Part shown: positions 16,879 through 24,870 of the stretch, piece after piece
How positions within the stretch are numbered: position 1 is the first letter of the stretch
Layout: each line of letters begins with the position of its first letter
Assembly: GCA_900545925.1 (NCBI GenBank)
Contig: URAZ01000016.1
Span: forward strand, 13,168-77,167
DNA from: an uncultured Eubacteriales bacterium
Lineage (GTDB): Bacteria; Bacillota; Clostridia; Oscillospirales; Oscillospiraceae
DNA: 64,000 nucleotides
Direction: 5' to 3'
Notes under the pieces: model-generated
What the model was told of the DNA's origin: nothing
Seen by the model: the letters and a program-made list of their open reading frames with translations, nothing else
The model's database searches: none
Made by a program: the position numbers and the translations under genes

Positions 16879-16929
16879 CAAAACAACACTCGGAGGCGCT
16901 CGCCTCCCAAAACACGAAGGAGAAAGACC

Positions 16930-17220
16930 ATGAAAAACAATTTCACCATTTCTCAGAGAAACGCCATCGTGGAAAACCATCTGTGGTGCATCAAGGCCGT
17001 GATGAAGCAGAACCGCGCGCTCATCCGCGCGGCAAAGCTGGACACAGATGACGTGTACCAGCAGCTTGCGCTGCGGCTCATCCGGGCGGTCATGTTGTAT
17101 GACCCGGAAAAAGGCGATCTGGAGCAGCATATCTTCGCGCAGCTCCGCATGGAGCTTCAGAAAACAGCGCACAGCAATGTGATCTCGCTGGATGTTTACC
17201 GCATGAGGGCCGCCGCATGA
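16930..17220 (+). CDS. small sigma-70 region-2-like protein
   Basis: A 96-residue protein with SQRNAIVENHLWCIKAVMKQ, DTDDVYQQLALRLIRAVMLY and DPEKGDLEQHIFAQLRMEL. This order (helix, then DDVYQ-x-x-LRL-x-RA, then Y-x-P-x-x-G-x-F) is that of sigma factor region 2, which binds the -10 element and core polymerase. Region 4 is absent, so it cannot be a complete sigma factor. Its stop overlaps the MoxR start by four bases. Confidence 0.5.
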   Translation: MKNNFTISQRNAIVENHLWCIKAVMKQNRALIRAAKLDTDDVYQQLALRLIRAVMLYDPEKGDLEQHIFAQLRMELQKTAHSNVISLDVYRMRAAA

Positions 17221-18590
17221 GCTTACGAGATAAAATGCTGGCTGTCATGGCCGATGTAAATGCCTCTGTTGCGGAGCGTGAAGAACTGGTCGAACTGATT
17301 GCCATTGCCCTTCTGACACGGAAGAACCTGTTTATCCTGGGCGATCCCGGTCAGGCAAAGAGCTACGCGATCAACGCTTTTCGCAGCCGCATCACAGGCG
17401 CGAAGCAGTTTGAACGGCTCCTTTCCAAGCAGACGGATGAAGAACAGCTCTTTGGACGGCTTGATCTTTCCAGCCTGATCCCCGGCTCGGTGCCGGAATC
17501 TGCGTTCGAGGGTGATGGGATTTACCAGAACCTGCGCTTTGATTTGCAGAGCTTCCTGAATGGTCTGCCGAAGATGAAAAATGAGGCAGCGACATTCGAG
17601 AAGCTGGCAGAGATCGGCGGCAAGCTGGATGCCTATCGCAAAGCCATCGCCGCGCTGCATCCTTGTGAACCGGTCGTACAGACCGCGGGCAAACTCCCGG
17701 AGGCCGACATTGTGTTTCTGGATGAGATCTTCAAATGCAATGACGGCGTTCTGAACGCACTTCTGACGGCGCTCAACGAGCGAAAATACACCAATGAAGG
17801 CCGGACCTATCCCATTCCGACGATCTCCGTTTTCGCCGCGTCCAACGAAATTCCGAATTTCAATGACCCGGAGGAAAAGATCCTCTCGGCGCTCTATGAC
17901 CGGCTGGAATTGAAGGTCGTCACGGAAAATATTTCGGAGAAGTCACATCGACTTGCGATCCTGAAAGACAAGCTCGGCGGCTCGTTCGGCGCAGTCCATG
18001 CGACGATCTCGCTGGAGGAGCTGCACGCCATGCAACAGGAAGTCGCAGCCATTCAGGTACCGGACAGCATCCACGACCTGATGGACGACGTGCTTTGCGC
18101 GCTGCGTGCCCAAATCCCCGTGTCCGACCGAAAATTCCTCAGCTATTTTTCTATTGCGCAGGCAAAGGCATGGCTGGAGGGACATACGGAGGTCACATCG
18201 ACGGATCTTCTGGTGCTGCGGAACTATTTCTGGCAGCAGCCGAGCGACCGCGAGTTTGTAACCGGCACGCTGGAGCGCCTGTGTGTCAACCCCATGCAGG
18301 AAAAGGTTAATGATCTTCTTGCTATGGCACAGGACGCAAAGGACGATTTCGACAGCGCCTGCGGTGCAGCGGAAAACGTACGCACAAAGCAGGCCGCGCT
18401 CCGCAAATTCCGCGGCGAGCTGGTGCGGCTCTACCAGATGCAGACCGAGATGGCTGCAAATGCTGCGTCTGACAGCGAAAAGGCGCTTACGGACGGACTG
18501 CTTTCCGAACTGGAACGCATCAGCAAGGCAGCGCATGAGGCCATTGGCTTTACTTATACGCCGCTGGAGCAGCTGGCAGCCTTGCAGTAA
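17217..18590 (+). CDS. MoxR/RavA-type AAA+ ATPase
   Basis: A 457-residue ATPase. Seen: Walker A LGDPGQAKSYAIN near residue 40, a Walker B segment VFLDEIFKCNDGVLNALLTA near 165, sensor 1 AASNEIPNF and a C-terminal helical region from about residue 340. MoxR ATPases work with a von Willebrand A (VWA) protein as chaperone-like remodelling pairs, as in RavA-ViaA. The VWA partner is two genes downstream (19126), with SSB in between. ATGA overlap with the sigma-like gene indicates coupling. Confidence 0.85.
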   Translation: MSLRDKMLAVMADVNASVAEREELVELIAIALLTRKNLFILGDPGQAKSYAINAFRSRITGAKQFERLLSKQTDEEQLFGRLDLSSLIPGSVPESAFEGDGIYQNLRFDLQSFLNGLPKMKNEAATFEKLAEIGGKLDAYRKAIAALHPCEPVVQTAGKLPEADIVFLDEIFKCNDGVLNALLTALNERKYTNEGRTYPIPTISVFAASNEIPNFNDPEEKILSALYDRLELKVVTENISEKSHRLAILKDKLGGSFGAVHATISLEELHAMQQEVAAIQVPDSIHDLMDDVLCALRAQIPVSDRKFLSYFSIAQAKAWLEGHTEVTSTDLLVLRNYFWQQPSDREFVTGTLERLCVNPMQEKVNDLLAMAQDAKDDFDSACGAAENVRTKQAALRKFRGELVRLYQMQTEMAANAASDSEKALTDGLLSELERISKAAHEAIGFTYTPLEQLAALQ

Positions 18591-18624
18591 AAGACAAACA
18601 TCAAAAAAATACGGAGGAACAATT

Positions 18625-19074
18625 ATGCTGAATCACATTGTAGTTATGGGCAGACTCACGCGCGATCCGGAGCTTCGGAAAACAGCTTCCGGCGTTTCCG
18701 TCACATCGTTTACCGTGGCGGTAGACCGCGACTTCTCGCAGGATGGGCAAAGAGAAACGGATTTTCTTGATGTCGTTGCGTGGCGCAATACCGCTGAGTT
18801 TGCGGCAAAGTATTTTGCAAAAGGACGCATGGCAATTGTGTCCGGACGTTTGCAGATCCGGAACTGGGAGGACAAAGACGGCAACAAGCGCCGCACGGCG
18901 GAAATTCTTGCGGAAAACATCTATTTTGGCGACAGCAAGAAGGAAGATGACGGCGGTTCTGCCCCTGCACCCACGCAGGGCTTCGGTGCGCCTGCGCAGG
19001 CAGGCAGCTTTACGCCCAACTTTGGCAGCGCACAGCCCGGCGGCTTTGTGCCGAACTTTGGTGGGAACTATTAA
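18625..19074 (+). CDS. ssb: single-stranded DNA-binding protein
   Basis: A 149-residue protein with the full OB fold: MLNHIVVMGRLTRDPELR, TSFTVAVDRDF, DFLDVVAWRNTAEFAAKYF, KGRMAIVSGRLQIRNW and RTAEILAENIYFG. The C-terminal tail is a glycine/proline/phenylalanine repeat ending FVPNFGGNY. The usual acidic DDDIPF tip, which recruits host replication and repair proteins, is missing. GGAGG precedes the ATG. It lies between the MoxR ATPase and its VWA partner. Confidence 0.93.
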   Translation: MLNHIVVMGRLTRDPELRKTASGVSVTSFTVAVDRDFSQDGQRETDFLDVVAWRNTAEFAAKYFAKGRMAIVSGRLQIRNWEDKDGNKRRTAEILAENIYFGDSKKEDDGGSAPAPTQGFGAPAQAGSFTPNFGSAQPGGFVPNFGGNY

Positions 19075-19083
19075 ACTGACAGT

Positions 19084-19112
19084 GCAGGGTGGGATCTTCC
19101 CACCCTGCCTTT
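19084..19112 (+). terminator. hairpin with T-tract after ssb
   Basis: GCAGGGTGGGA (19084-19094), 3-base loop, TCCCACCCTGC (19098-19108), then CTTTTC. It lies 14 bases before the first VWA start codon, so it may only lower read-through into that gene. Confidence 0.6.
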
Positions 19113-19125
19113 TCTATGGAGGTAT

Positions 19126-20712
19126 ATGATGAAGAAATATTTCCGCACATTACAAAGCGTACTGGATTCCCGCTGGGGCAATTTTCAGTATGCCGGAATA
19201 CCCACAGCACAGAAAACAGACCGTATTCTGCAAAGCTCCAAGCTGGAAGACTGCATTTATCGTGATCTGAGTAAAGACGATGAGAGCATGGAGGCCATCC
19301 AGCAGGAGGCCACGCCCAAGCTGCACAGCTTCCCCGCGTTGTCCAGAGATATTTTTCAGTCGTTCTATTCGTTGTTTCCCAAACGGAATGACACAGAGAA
19401 ACTTACGGCCGAGGCACAGAAATTCAATGCGAAGCTGCTTGACCATGCGACCGAGGATGCGGACTATCCCGCGATCAAGTCGATCTGCGAGGGACGGGAG
19501 CTGCCTGCTTACGAGGCTGCGTCCGAGTTTACGACAAAGATCGGCGCGCAGCTGGATGATCTGCTGCCAGAGCTTGGCGGCGAGGACGGTGCACTGAAAA
19601 CGCTTGAAAAACTGCAAGCGGCGCGGAACCAGGCGCAGCAGAAGCTCACGGAGCTTTTGGAGCAGATGCGGGATTCTGTGCAGAATCCCACGCTGGAGCA
19701 GGCAGTGATCGACGCGGCGAATCAGGCGGAAAGCAAAACGCAGCAGGCCGAAGCCGTTGCAAAGATGGTAGATACCACAGCACGGCAAAACAAAGCCGCT
19801 ATATCTGAAAGCATTTCTGCCGCCGTCGATGCGGCTGCGGAAAAGGCAAAGGAAGTTCAGATAATCCTCGGCGCATGGAGTGATGATGCCGGCACGATGG
19901 AGAAAAATGCGGTGAACACCGAGCTTCTTCAAAAGGTTCGGCGGAATCCCACGCTGTTGGATATCTCAAAGCACCTTGGCCGGTTTCGTGAGATTTTCGC
20001 GCAGGGCAAGCGCAACGGCTACGCCTACGGGCGTGGAGAAACCTATGCGCTGGAGTTGGGCAATGATCTTTCCCGCGCCATTGGCTCAGAGTTCGCCATG
20101 CTTGCCTCGCCGCAGACGGTTCCGTTGTTTGTGAAGAAATATCAGCAGCGGCGGCTCAAACAGTACCGCAGGCGTGAACCCATCCACAAGGGCATGGGTG
20201 ATATGATCTGCTGCCTCGACGAATCCGGCTCCACGTGCGGCGATGCTGCCGCGTGGGGCAAGGCCGTAGCGCTGACGCTTTTAGACATTGCCGCAGAAAA
20301 CCGGCGCAAATTCGCACTCATTCATTTTGCCGGTTCTTCCTCGTGCAAGGTGGACGTTTTTCTGTCTGGGCAGTATTCCATGCAGGATAAGATGAATGCC
20401 GCCGAGACATTCCTCGACGGCGGTACGGATTTTGAGCGGCCCTTGGATGAGGTGATCCAACTCATGGACACCGGCTTTGAGAATGCCGACATTGTCTTTC
20501 TTACCGACGGCCTGTGTGAGCTGCCGGAGGACTATCTGGCAAAACTCCATAAGGAGCAGGCTGCCCGAAAATTCACCGTGACCGGCATCCTGCTGGACGC
20601 GGGCAATCCCGGTATGGAGTTCAGCCTGACGCCGTTTTGTCAGAAGATCTATCGAACCAGCGAGCTGGCCGGTGATGAGATTGTAAGAGGTTTGGTTTCC
20701 CAGCGAGTATGA
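19126..20712 (+). CDS. VWA domain protein, partner of the MoxR ATPase
   Basis: A 528-residue protein. Residues 1-300 are helical and alanine/glutamine-rich with long coiled-coil-like stretches. The C-terminal VWA domain carries the MIDAS metal site DMICCLDESGSTCGDAA near residue 365, then a threonine region FLDGGTDFERPLDEVI and an aspartate strand ADIVFLTDGLCELP. This resembles ViaA/CoxE-type proteins paired with MoxR ATPases. GGAGG lies before tandem ATG codons at 19126 and 19129. Likely an assembly or dissociation factor for protein complexes of the element (inferred). Confidence 0.8.
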   Translation: MMKKYFRTLQSVLDSRWGNFQYAGIPTAQKTDRILQSSKLEDCIYRDLSKDDESMEAIQQEATPKLHSFPALSRDIFQSFYSLFPKRNDTEKLTAEAQKFNAKLLDHATEDADYPAIKSICEGRELPAYEAASEFTTKIGAQLDDLLPELGGEDGALKTLEKLQAARNQAQQKLTELLEQMRDSVQNPTLEQAVIDAANQAESKTQQAEAVAKMVDTTARQNKAAISESISAAVDAAAEKAKEVQIILGAWSDDAGTMEKNAVNTELLQKVRRNPTLLDISKHLGRFREIFAQGKRNGYAYGRGETYALELGNDLSRAIGSEFAMLASPQTVPLFVKKYQQRRLKQYRRREPIHKGMGDMICCLDESGSTCGDAAAWGKAVALTLLDIAAENRRKFALIHFAGSSSCKVDVFLSGQYSMQDKMNAAETFLDGGTDFERPLDEVIQLMDTGFENADIVFLTDGLCELPEDYLAKLHKEQAARKFTVTGILLDAGNPGMEFSLTPFCQKIYRTSELAGDEIVRGLVSQRV

Positions 20713-20783
20713 TAACAGCGCTTGCAGACTGCAATTCAATCATGTATGATGAAATAAATACAGCAAATCGAGGGAAAAAAGTT

Positions 20784-20981
20784 ATGAAAGAAAGCCAATT
20801 TGACACACAGCCCCCACGCTTTGAAAGCAGAACAACAGTTTCCGAGCGCGATGAGGGTTCAGCCAATAAGGTTTGTACTGAAATCGAGAACACTGCTTCC
20901 GAATGCGAGACAGCAGAAACCGATAAAATGTACGGGCCGTTTGATACAGTAGCCGATTTAATGAAAGCATTGAATACCTAA
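20784..20981 (+). CDS. small acidic protein with antitoxin-like C-terminus
   Basis: A 65-residue acidic protein starting at an ATG with GAGGG 10 bases upstream. The last residues YGPFDTVADLMKALN are the kind of ending seen in RelB/DinJ-type antitoxins and related small proteins; the rest is low-complexity. An ATG at 20709 overlapping the VWA stop would add 25 residues. No partner toxin is adjacent in the forward direction; the fragment just downstream on the opposite strand is broken. Function not assignable. Confidence 0.4.
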   Translation: MKESQFDTQPPRFESRTTVSERDEGSANKVCTEIENTASECETAETDKMYGPFDTVADLMKALNT

Positions 20982-21029
20982 TAGCGCAGAAGCAGGCAGG
21001 CCGCAATATTGGCTTGTCTGCTTCATTTT

Positions 21030-21224
21030 TTATGTTTTTCTTTTTAGCATGGCTTTCGTTTTCAGAATCGCTGCGCGGAAGGTCTTCTGTGCTTCGCGTT
21101 CGACGGGAAAATAAGAAACAGGAAGTCTAAGATGTTCTGAAATCAGGTCATGAATTACGGGGAGTCCTGCGAAATATGTCAATGCCGTTACTGCTTTTAT
21201 TTTGTAATGGAATGTGCTATCATT
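21030..21224 (-). pseudogene. unidentified gene fragment
   Basis: Reverse-strand open stretch of 64 codons ending at a TAA (21030-21032) and bounded upstream by a stop, with no start codon before its last residues. It includes ALTYFAGLPVIHDLISEHL and PVSYFPVEREAQKTFRAAI, which look like real protein. I do not recognise the family. It probably records a cargo gene cut off at the left edge of the low-GC insert. Confidence 0.35.
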
Positions 21225-21280
21225 TCAATAAGGATATAGCGGTTTAAGTGACTTAAAATAGGCTACAGGAGGAATAAACT

Positions 21281-22162
21281 ATGGTGACCAATACACCGAA
21301 GTTTGAAGTACAGCTTCGAGGCGGTTTTTCTGATAGAAATGGAATTAAAGTTGAGAATTGTGCTTTGCAGTCTACGGAGTTTGATTCCCGTACTCGAACG
21401 GCTATTATAAATGCAACAAGAGTCATTATCAATGCTTTACAGAACAGTAATTTGTCGTATTATCAATCTTTTTTGAAAAATACTCTGTCTGAAGTTTATA
21501 CTCAAGAAGTTATCTGGTCAGCCAGTTATGATGGAACCTATGTCGAAGAAATAATATATTCGACCATTCGTGCAGACAACTATGACTCTGTTTTGACCTT
21601 AATTGAATACATCGCGCGGCAAGTATTGGAGCATTGTGGAAGAATGCTTCCTGACCCCGTATGCTCAAACGTCATACAAATTTATAACAGAACATTTGAA
21701 CGCGAATATGTCGGGTATAGATTTGTAGGAGATACAATTATGCCGATAACTGATGAAATTGAACAAACTGCAATCGAATCCGCGCTTAACTCAGAGTTTC
21801 AAGAAATACAGCAGCATTTTAAGAAAGCCACGGGTCTCCTTGCGGATAGAACAACTCCAGATTACCAAAATTCCATTAAAGAAAGCATCACCGCGATTGA
21901 GCGAATGTGCTCCATTATTCTCGGAAAGTCGGCAACATTAGGAGATGCACTAAAAAAGCTGGAAGCACACGGCATAATAATTCACCCGGCTTTAAAAACT
22001 GCATTCGATAAACTATACGGATATACCAGCGATAGTTCAGGAATTCGCCATGCCGGACAACTTGGTGGTGCAGGTGCGACCTTTGACGAAGCAAAGTTTA
22101 TGTTGGTGGCATGTAGTGCATTCGTAAATTATTTAACGTCATTGTTTTCAAAAAGTAATTAA
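21281..22162 (+). CDS. AbiJ-like abortive infection protein with HEPN-like C-terminus
   Basis: A 293-residue protein. The C-terminal half (from about 185) reads YQNSIKESITAIERMCSIIL, LGDALKKLEAHGIIIHPALK, KLYGYTSDSSGIRHA and FMLVACSAFVNYL, the typical ending of proteins with an AbiJ-NTD4-type N-terminus. Those act in phage defence by halting growth, and their C-terminal helices are HEPN-like. AGGAGG precedes the ATG. The base composition is visibly more A+T-rich than the flanking element genes, which suggests later arrival. It is followed 59 bases later by the PIN-like gene. The exact trigger and activity are unknown. Confidence 0.6.
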   Translation: MVTNTPKFEVQLRGGFSDRNGIKVENCALQSTEFDSRTRTAIINATRVIINALQNSNLSYYQSFLKNTLSEVYTQEVIWSASYDGTYVEEIIYSTIRADNYDSVLTLIEYIARQVLEHCGRMLPDPVCSNVIQIYNRTFEREYVGYRFVGDTIMPITDEIEQTAIESALNSEFQEIQQHFKKATGLLADRTTPDYQNSIKESITAIERMCSIILGKSATLGDALKKLEAHGIIIHPALKTAFDKLYGYTSDSSGIRHAGQLGGAGATFDEAKFMLVACSAFVNYLTSLFSKSN

Positions 22163-22221
22163 ATGCTCGTTATCCGAAACAATCCGCTATATCTCAAGCC
22201 ATATAAAAGGGAATAAAAAGC

Positions 22222-23271
22222 ATGACGGACATTTTGAACATTTCTGATAATGAGTATATATACATTTGGCAGGAACTCCATCGCCAGCAGATGGTATTTC
22301 ATCCGACCTTAGCCCCAGCAGGGAGATTCAATTCACAGGATTTTTTTCGCTCGCTGGAAACGAAACCGTTCAGTTTATTCATAGATAGAAACATTTTAAG
22401 CAGTCTATTACAATTTTGCAAAGAAGGGCACATACAAAGCGCCGAAGCAAAGCGTATTGGTGTTCTTATGACGTGGTCAAGATTATGCGGCATAGACATT
22501 AGCGCTGGGCTGGCGGTGCGGGAGCGAGCATCTCAGCGTCATTCTCAATCAGCTGCATTGTTTGAATTGCAGCGCTTTTTTGACGTGTTTGATCAGTACC
22601 CTTCACAAACATGGCTACAAGTTGCAACAGGACGATTGACTGAAATTCCTCCAATTACGTTCTCAGAGAAAGCGGCATATGGCATATCTGTGGACTATTC
22701 TGATGCCGGTGATCACTATGAAATGGCCGTCGCATCCCTCCTTCATTTGGTGTGGCTATACCGTAACAACGATGCAACTCCGTTGGAAAAGATACGCGAT
22801 TTTTATTTGTGGCTATATGATAATCTCTTAACCAGTGAGTATTTATTGGTTTATGCGGCAATGCTTTTCACAAATCAGTCGAAGATAAAAGCCCCAAAGC
22901 ACGCAAACTCGAATCGCCTTAAGGCAATTATTTCAGGCTGCGAAAACCAGGCTTGGGATATATCCTATCTGACAAATTGGAGTACTTTATATTCAGAACC
23001 TGAACGCTATGACAGAGATTTCCTGTTCGCGACAAATGATAGTTTATTGAAACAAATCTTCATAAACACAAATGGCCCTTATCGATTGAACGGAGTTTTG
23101 TTTTCCGTATTGCCTAAAAGGGAGTATAATCAGATAATTGAATTGATTCAGGAAAAGCAAAACGTCAGAGTAAAACCAGATTTCGGAGCAAACCCATCTG
23201 CATATTTCCGCGCACTGATTGAAGCTGAAACAGACAGGCTTCTTTCTTTGCCAGGGATTGAAGCTACATAA
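22222..23271 (+). CDS. putative PIN-like nuclease, partner of the AbiJ-like gene
   Basis: A 349-residue protein not recognised as a named family. Two features suggest a PIN-like fold: an N-terminal strand ending in an acidic residue, FSLFIDRNILSSLLQF near residue 54, and a late strand YDRDFLFATNDSLLKQIF near residue 270, where DxLFATxD is typical of PIN-like toxins. An intermediate acidic candidate is RERAS near 95. It is A+T-rich like its neighbour and separated from it by 59 bases, so they form one cargo unit. PIN nucleases cut RNA, so a growth-arrest or phage-defence role is inferred. Confidence 0.45.
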   Translation: MTDILNISDNEYIYIWQELHRQQMVFHPTLAPAGRFNSQDFFRSLETKPFSLFIDRNILSSLLQFCKEGHIQSAEAKRIGVLMTWSRLCGIDISAGLAVRERASQRHSQSAALFELQRFFDVFDQYPSQTWLQVATGRLTEIPPITFSEKAAYGISVDYSDAGDHYEMAVASLLHLVWLYRNNDATPLEKIRDFYLWLYDNLLTSEYLLVYAAMLFTNQSKIKAPKHANSNRLKAIISGCENQAWDISYLTNWSTLYSEPERYDRDFLFATNDSLLKQIFINTNGPYRLNGVLFSVLPKREYNQIIELIQEKQNVRVKPDFGANPSAYFRALIEAETDRLLSLPGIEAT

Positions 23272-23342
23272 TTTTGAAAAAGCAAGAGATTCTTTAATAT
23301 CTCACAAGTTTTCACCGAGAATGCCATGTGCTACAATACTCC

Positions 23343-23496
23343 TGTATTCTAGGTCAGAGCAGATCAAGGGCGGAGCTATTTCAGGGCGGAGGTGAAAACT
23401 TGGGGACAGGTATGCCCCCGGTTCCGCGCGCAGGACATGGAATGAAATAATGGACTCATAAGACCGTAATTGCCGTTTGGCAGTTGCGGTCTTTTT
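23343..23496 (+). ncRNA. leader RNA copy 2 ending in a terminator, upstream of the JAMM/E1 operon
   Basis: Second copy of the element at 11541-11699. The promoter-like box TGCTACAAT lies at 23329-23337. Blocks GGTCAGAGCAG, GGGCGGAGC, AGGGCGGAGGTGA, GGGG/CCCC and GGTTCCG-GCGCAGG are kept while the bases between drift. The end hairpin (23460-23496) keeps its pairing although one stem base differs (TTACGG in copy 1, TTGCGG here, an A-U to G-U change) and the loop is GTTT. The JAMM gene begins 34 bases later. Confidence 0.65.
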
Positions 23497-23529
23497 GCGT
23501 CCGGACACAAAAATGAAGGGAGACACAGC

Positions 23530-24870
23530 ATGACAGACACAGAAAACACTTTCGGCGGCTTTACGCTTCTGGACGATGAGGAGGAATTTGACGTAGAGAA
23601 GATCTTTGGTGGAAGCTCGGATGAACCCGCACCGCCTCCTCCCGCGCCAACTTTGGCAGAAGAAGCCAAGCCCCAGCCCGAGCCGGAACAGACGCTCCCT
23701 GCAAAGACGCAGGAAGTACCGGCAGAAGAAAAACAGCCTCTGGAACTCTTTTCGGCGTTTACAAGCGCAGAAAGCGACCCCATCCCAGAAGCAGCCCCGG
23801 TCAACAGCCTTGCGCCAAGACCCCAAACACAACTGTCGCTCTTTGACAAGCCGCCCGTTTTTCAGTACGGCGGCGCCAGAGAGCAGATCACGGACGCAGA
23901 TATGACCTTCGAGGCCCTGCGTATCCAGAAGGCGGATGATTTCCCCGAATTGGAGGATGCGTCGGCTGTCACATGGCAGGTACGGTACGGAGATGTTACA
24001 AAGTCCGTTTCCGCGCCCAAGACAGACACCATCGCGGCCATGAAAGCGGAGATCGAGAAATCCAAAGCGTTCCTGGACAGCCTGAAAAAAGGTAAGATCA
24101 AGGACCCAGAGTGCGTCGTGAAGCCGCAGATCCGGATGCAGAAGAAGGGCATCGCGGACTACAAGGGTGTATTCCCGACGCTGGAAGCTGCGCGCGCGTC
24201 CAACAAGGTCATCTGCCTCATCCCCTCGCGGGACGGGCAGACGTATGAGATGCGCCGGAGCGAGCTCGGCGAGTTTATCGCGCCCAAACACAAGATCACG
24301 GAGTTTTCAGAGGTAAGAGCCGGCTTTCGTCCGGCTCTTCCTCGCATTCCGCAGGAGCTTTTGCGCGCCATCATTGGCTTTTTCAGAAGTCAGATGGAAT
24401 CGGGCGCGGAGTTTGAAGCCCTTGTCCGTATCTACTGGGATCGGAAAGAACAGAAATTCATTCCGTTCGTGCCGAAGCAGCGCGTTACCAAGGATCGTGT
24501 CACGGTTCGGCTGACGGACGAAGATCTTCCGGACGATACGCGATATCTGTACTACGCGGACATTCACTCGCACAACAGCATGAAGGCAGTCTTTTCAGCT
24601 ATCGACGATCAGGACGAGCGCGGCACGCGGCTGTATCTCGTGATCGGCCGTCTGGATCGCTTCTTCCCGGAGATCTCCGCACGCATTTCCTGCGGCGGCA
24701 GCTTCGTCCCCATCGAGCCCAGCTTGGTGCTTGAAGGAGTGGGCAGCGGCTTTCCCGCGGGATGGAACGACAAGGTCGTCCATCAGCTTCCAGAACTCCC
24801 GAAACCGCCGTCCGCACACTTCGCGGGCGTGCGCTCGTTTCTGGGCGGATTGCTTGGAGGTGCGGGATGA
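23530..24870 (+). CDS. JAMM/MPN-domain (Prok-JAB-like) metalloprotease
   Basis: A 446-residue protein. Residues 1-110 are acidic and proline-rich and look disordered. From about 300 on there is a JAMM domain: a strand, YYADIHSHNSMKAVFSAIDD with the exact metal motif HxH-x7-SxxD, then LYLVIGRLDR. JAMM enzymes cleave isopeptide bonds of ubiquitin-like tags. The PRTRC protein A family on plasmids is the nearest known setting. The ATG at 23530 follows AAGGGAG. Its stop overlaps the ThiF-type E1 start (ATGA), so the two are coupled. Confidence 0.8.
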   Translation: MTDTENTFGGFTLLDDEEEFDVEKIFGGSSDEPAPPPPAPTLAEEAKPQPEPEQTLPAKTQEVPAEEKQPLELFSAFTSAESDPIPEAAPVNSLAPRPQTQLSLFDKPPVFQYGGAREQITDADMTFEALRIQKADDFPELEDASAVTWQVRYGDVTKSVSAPKTDTIAAMKAEIEKSKAFLDSLKKGKIKDPECVVKPQIRMQKKGIADYKGVFPTLEAARASNKVICLIPSRDGQTYEMRRSELGEFIAPKHKITEFSEVRAGFRPALPRIPQELLRAIIGFFRSQMESGAEFEALVRIYWDRKEQKFIPFVPKQRVTKDRVTVRLTDEDLPDDTRYLYYADIHSHNSMKAVFSAIDDQDERGTRLYLVIGRLDRFFPEISARISCGGSFVPIEPSLVLEGVGSGFPAGWNDKVVHQLPELPKPPSAHFAGVRSFLGGLLGGAG

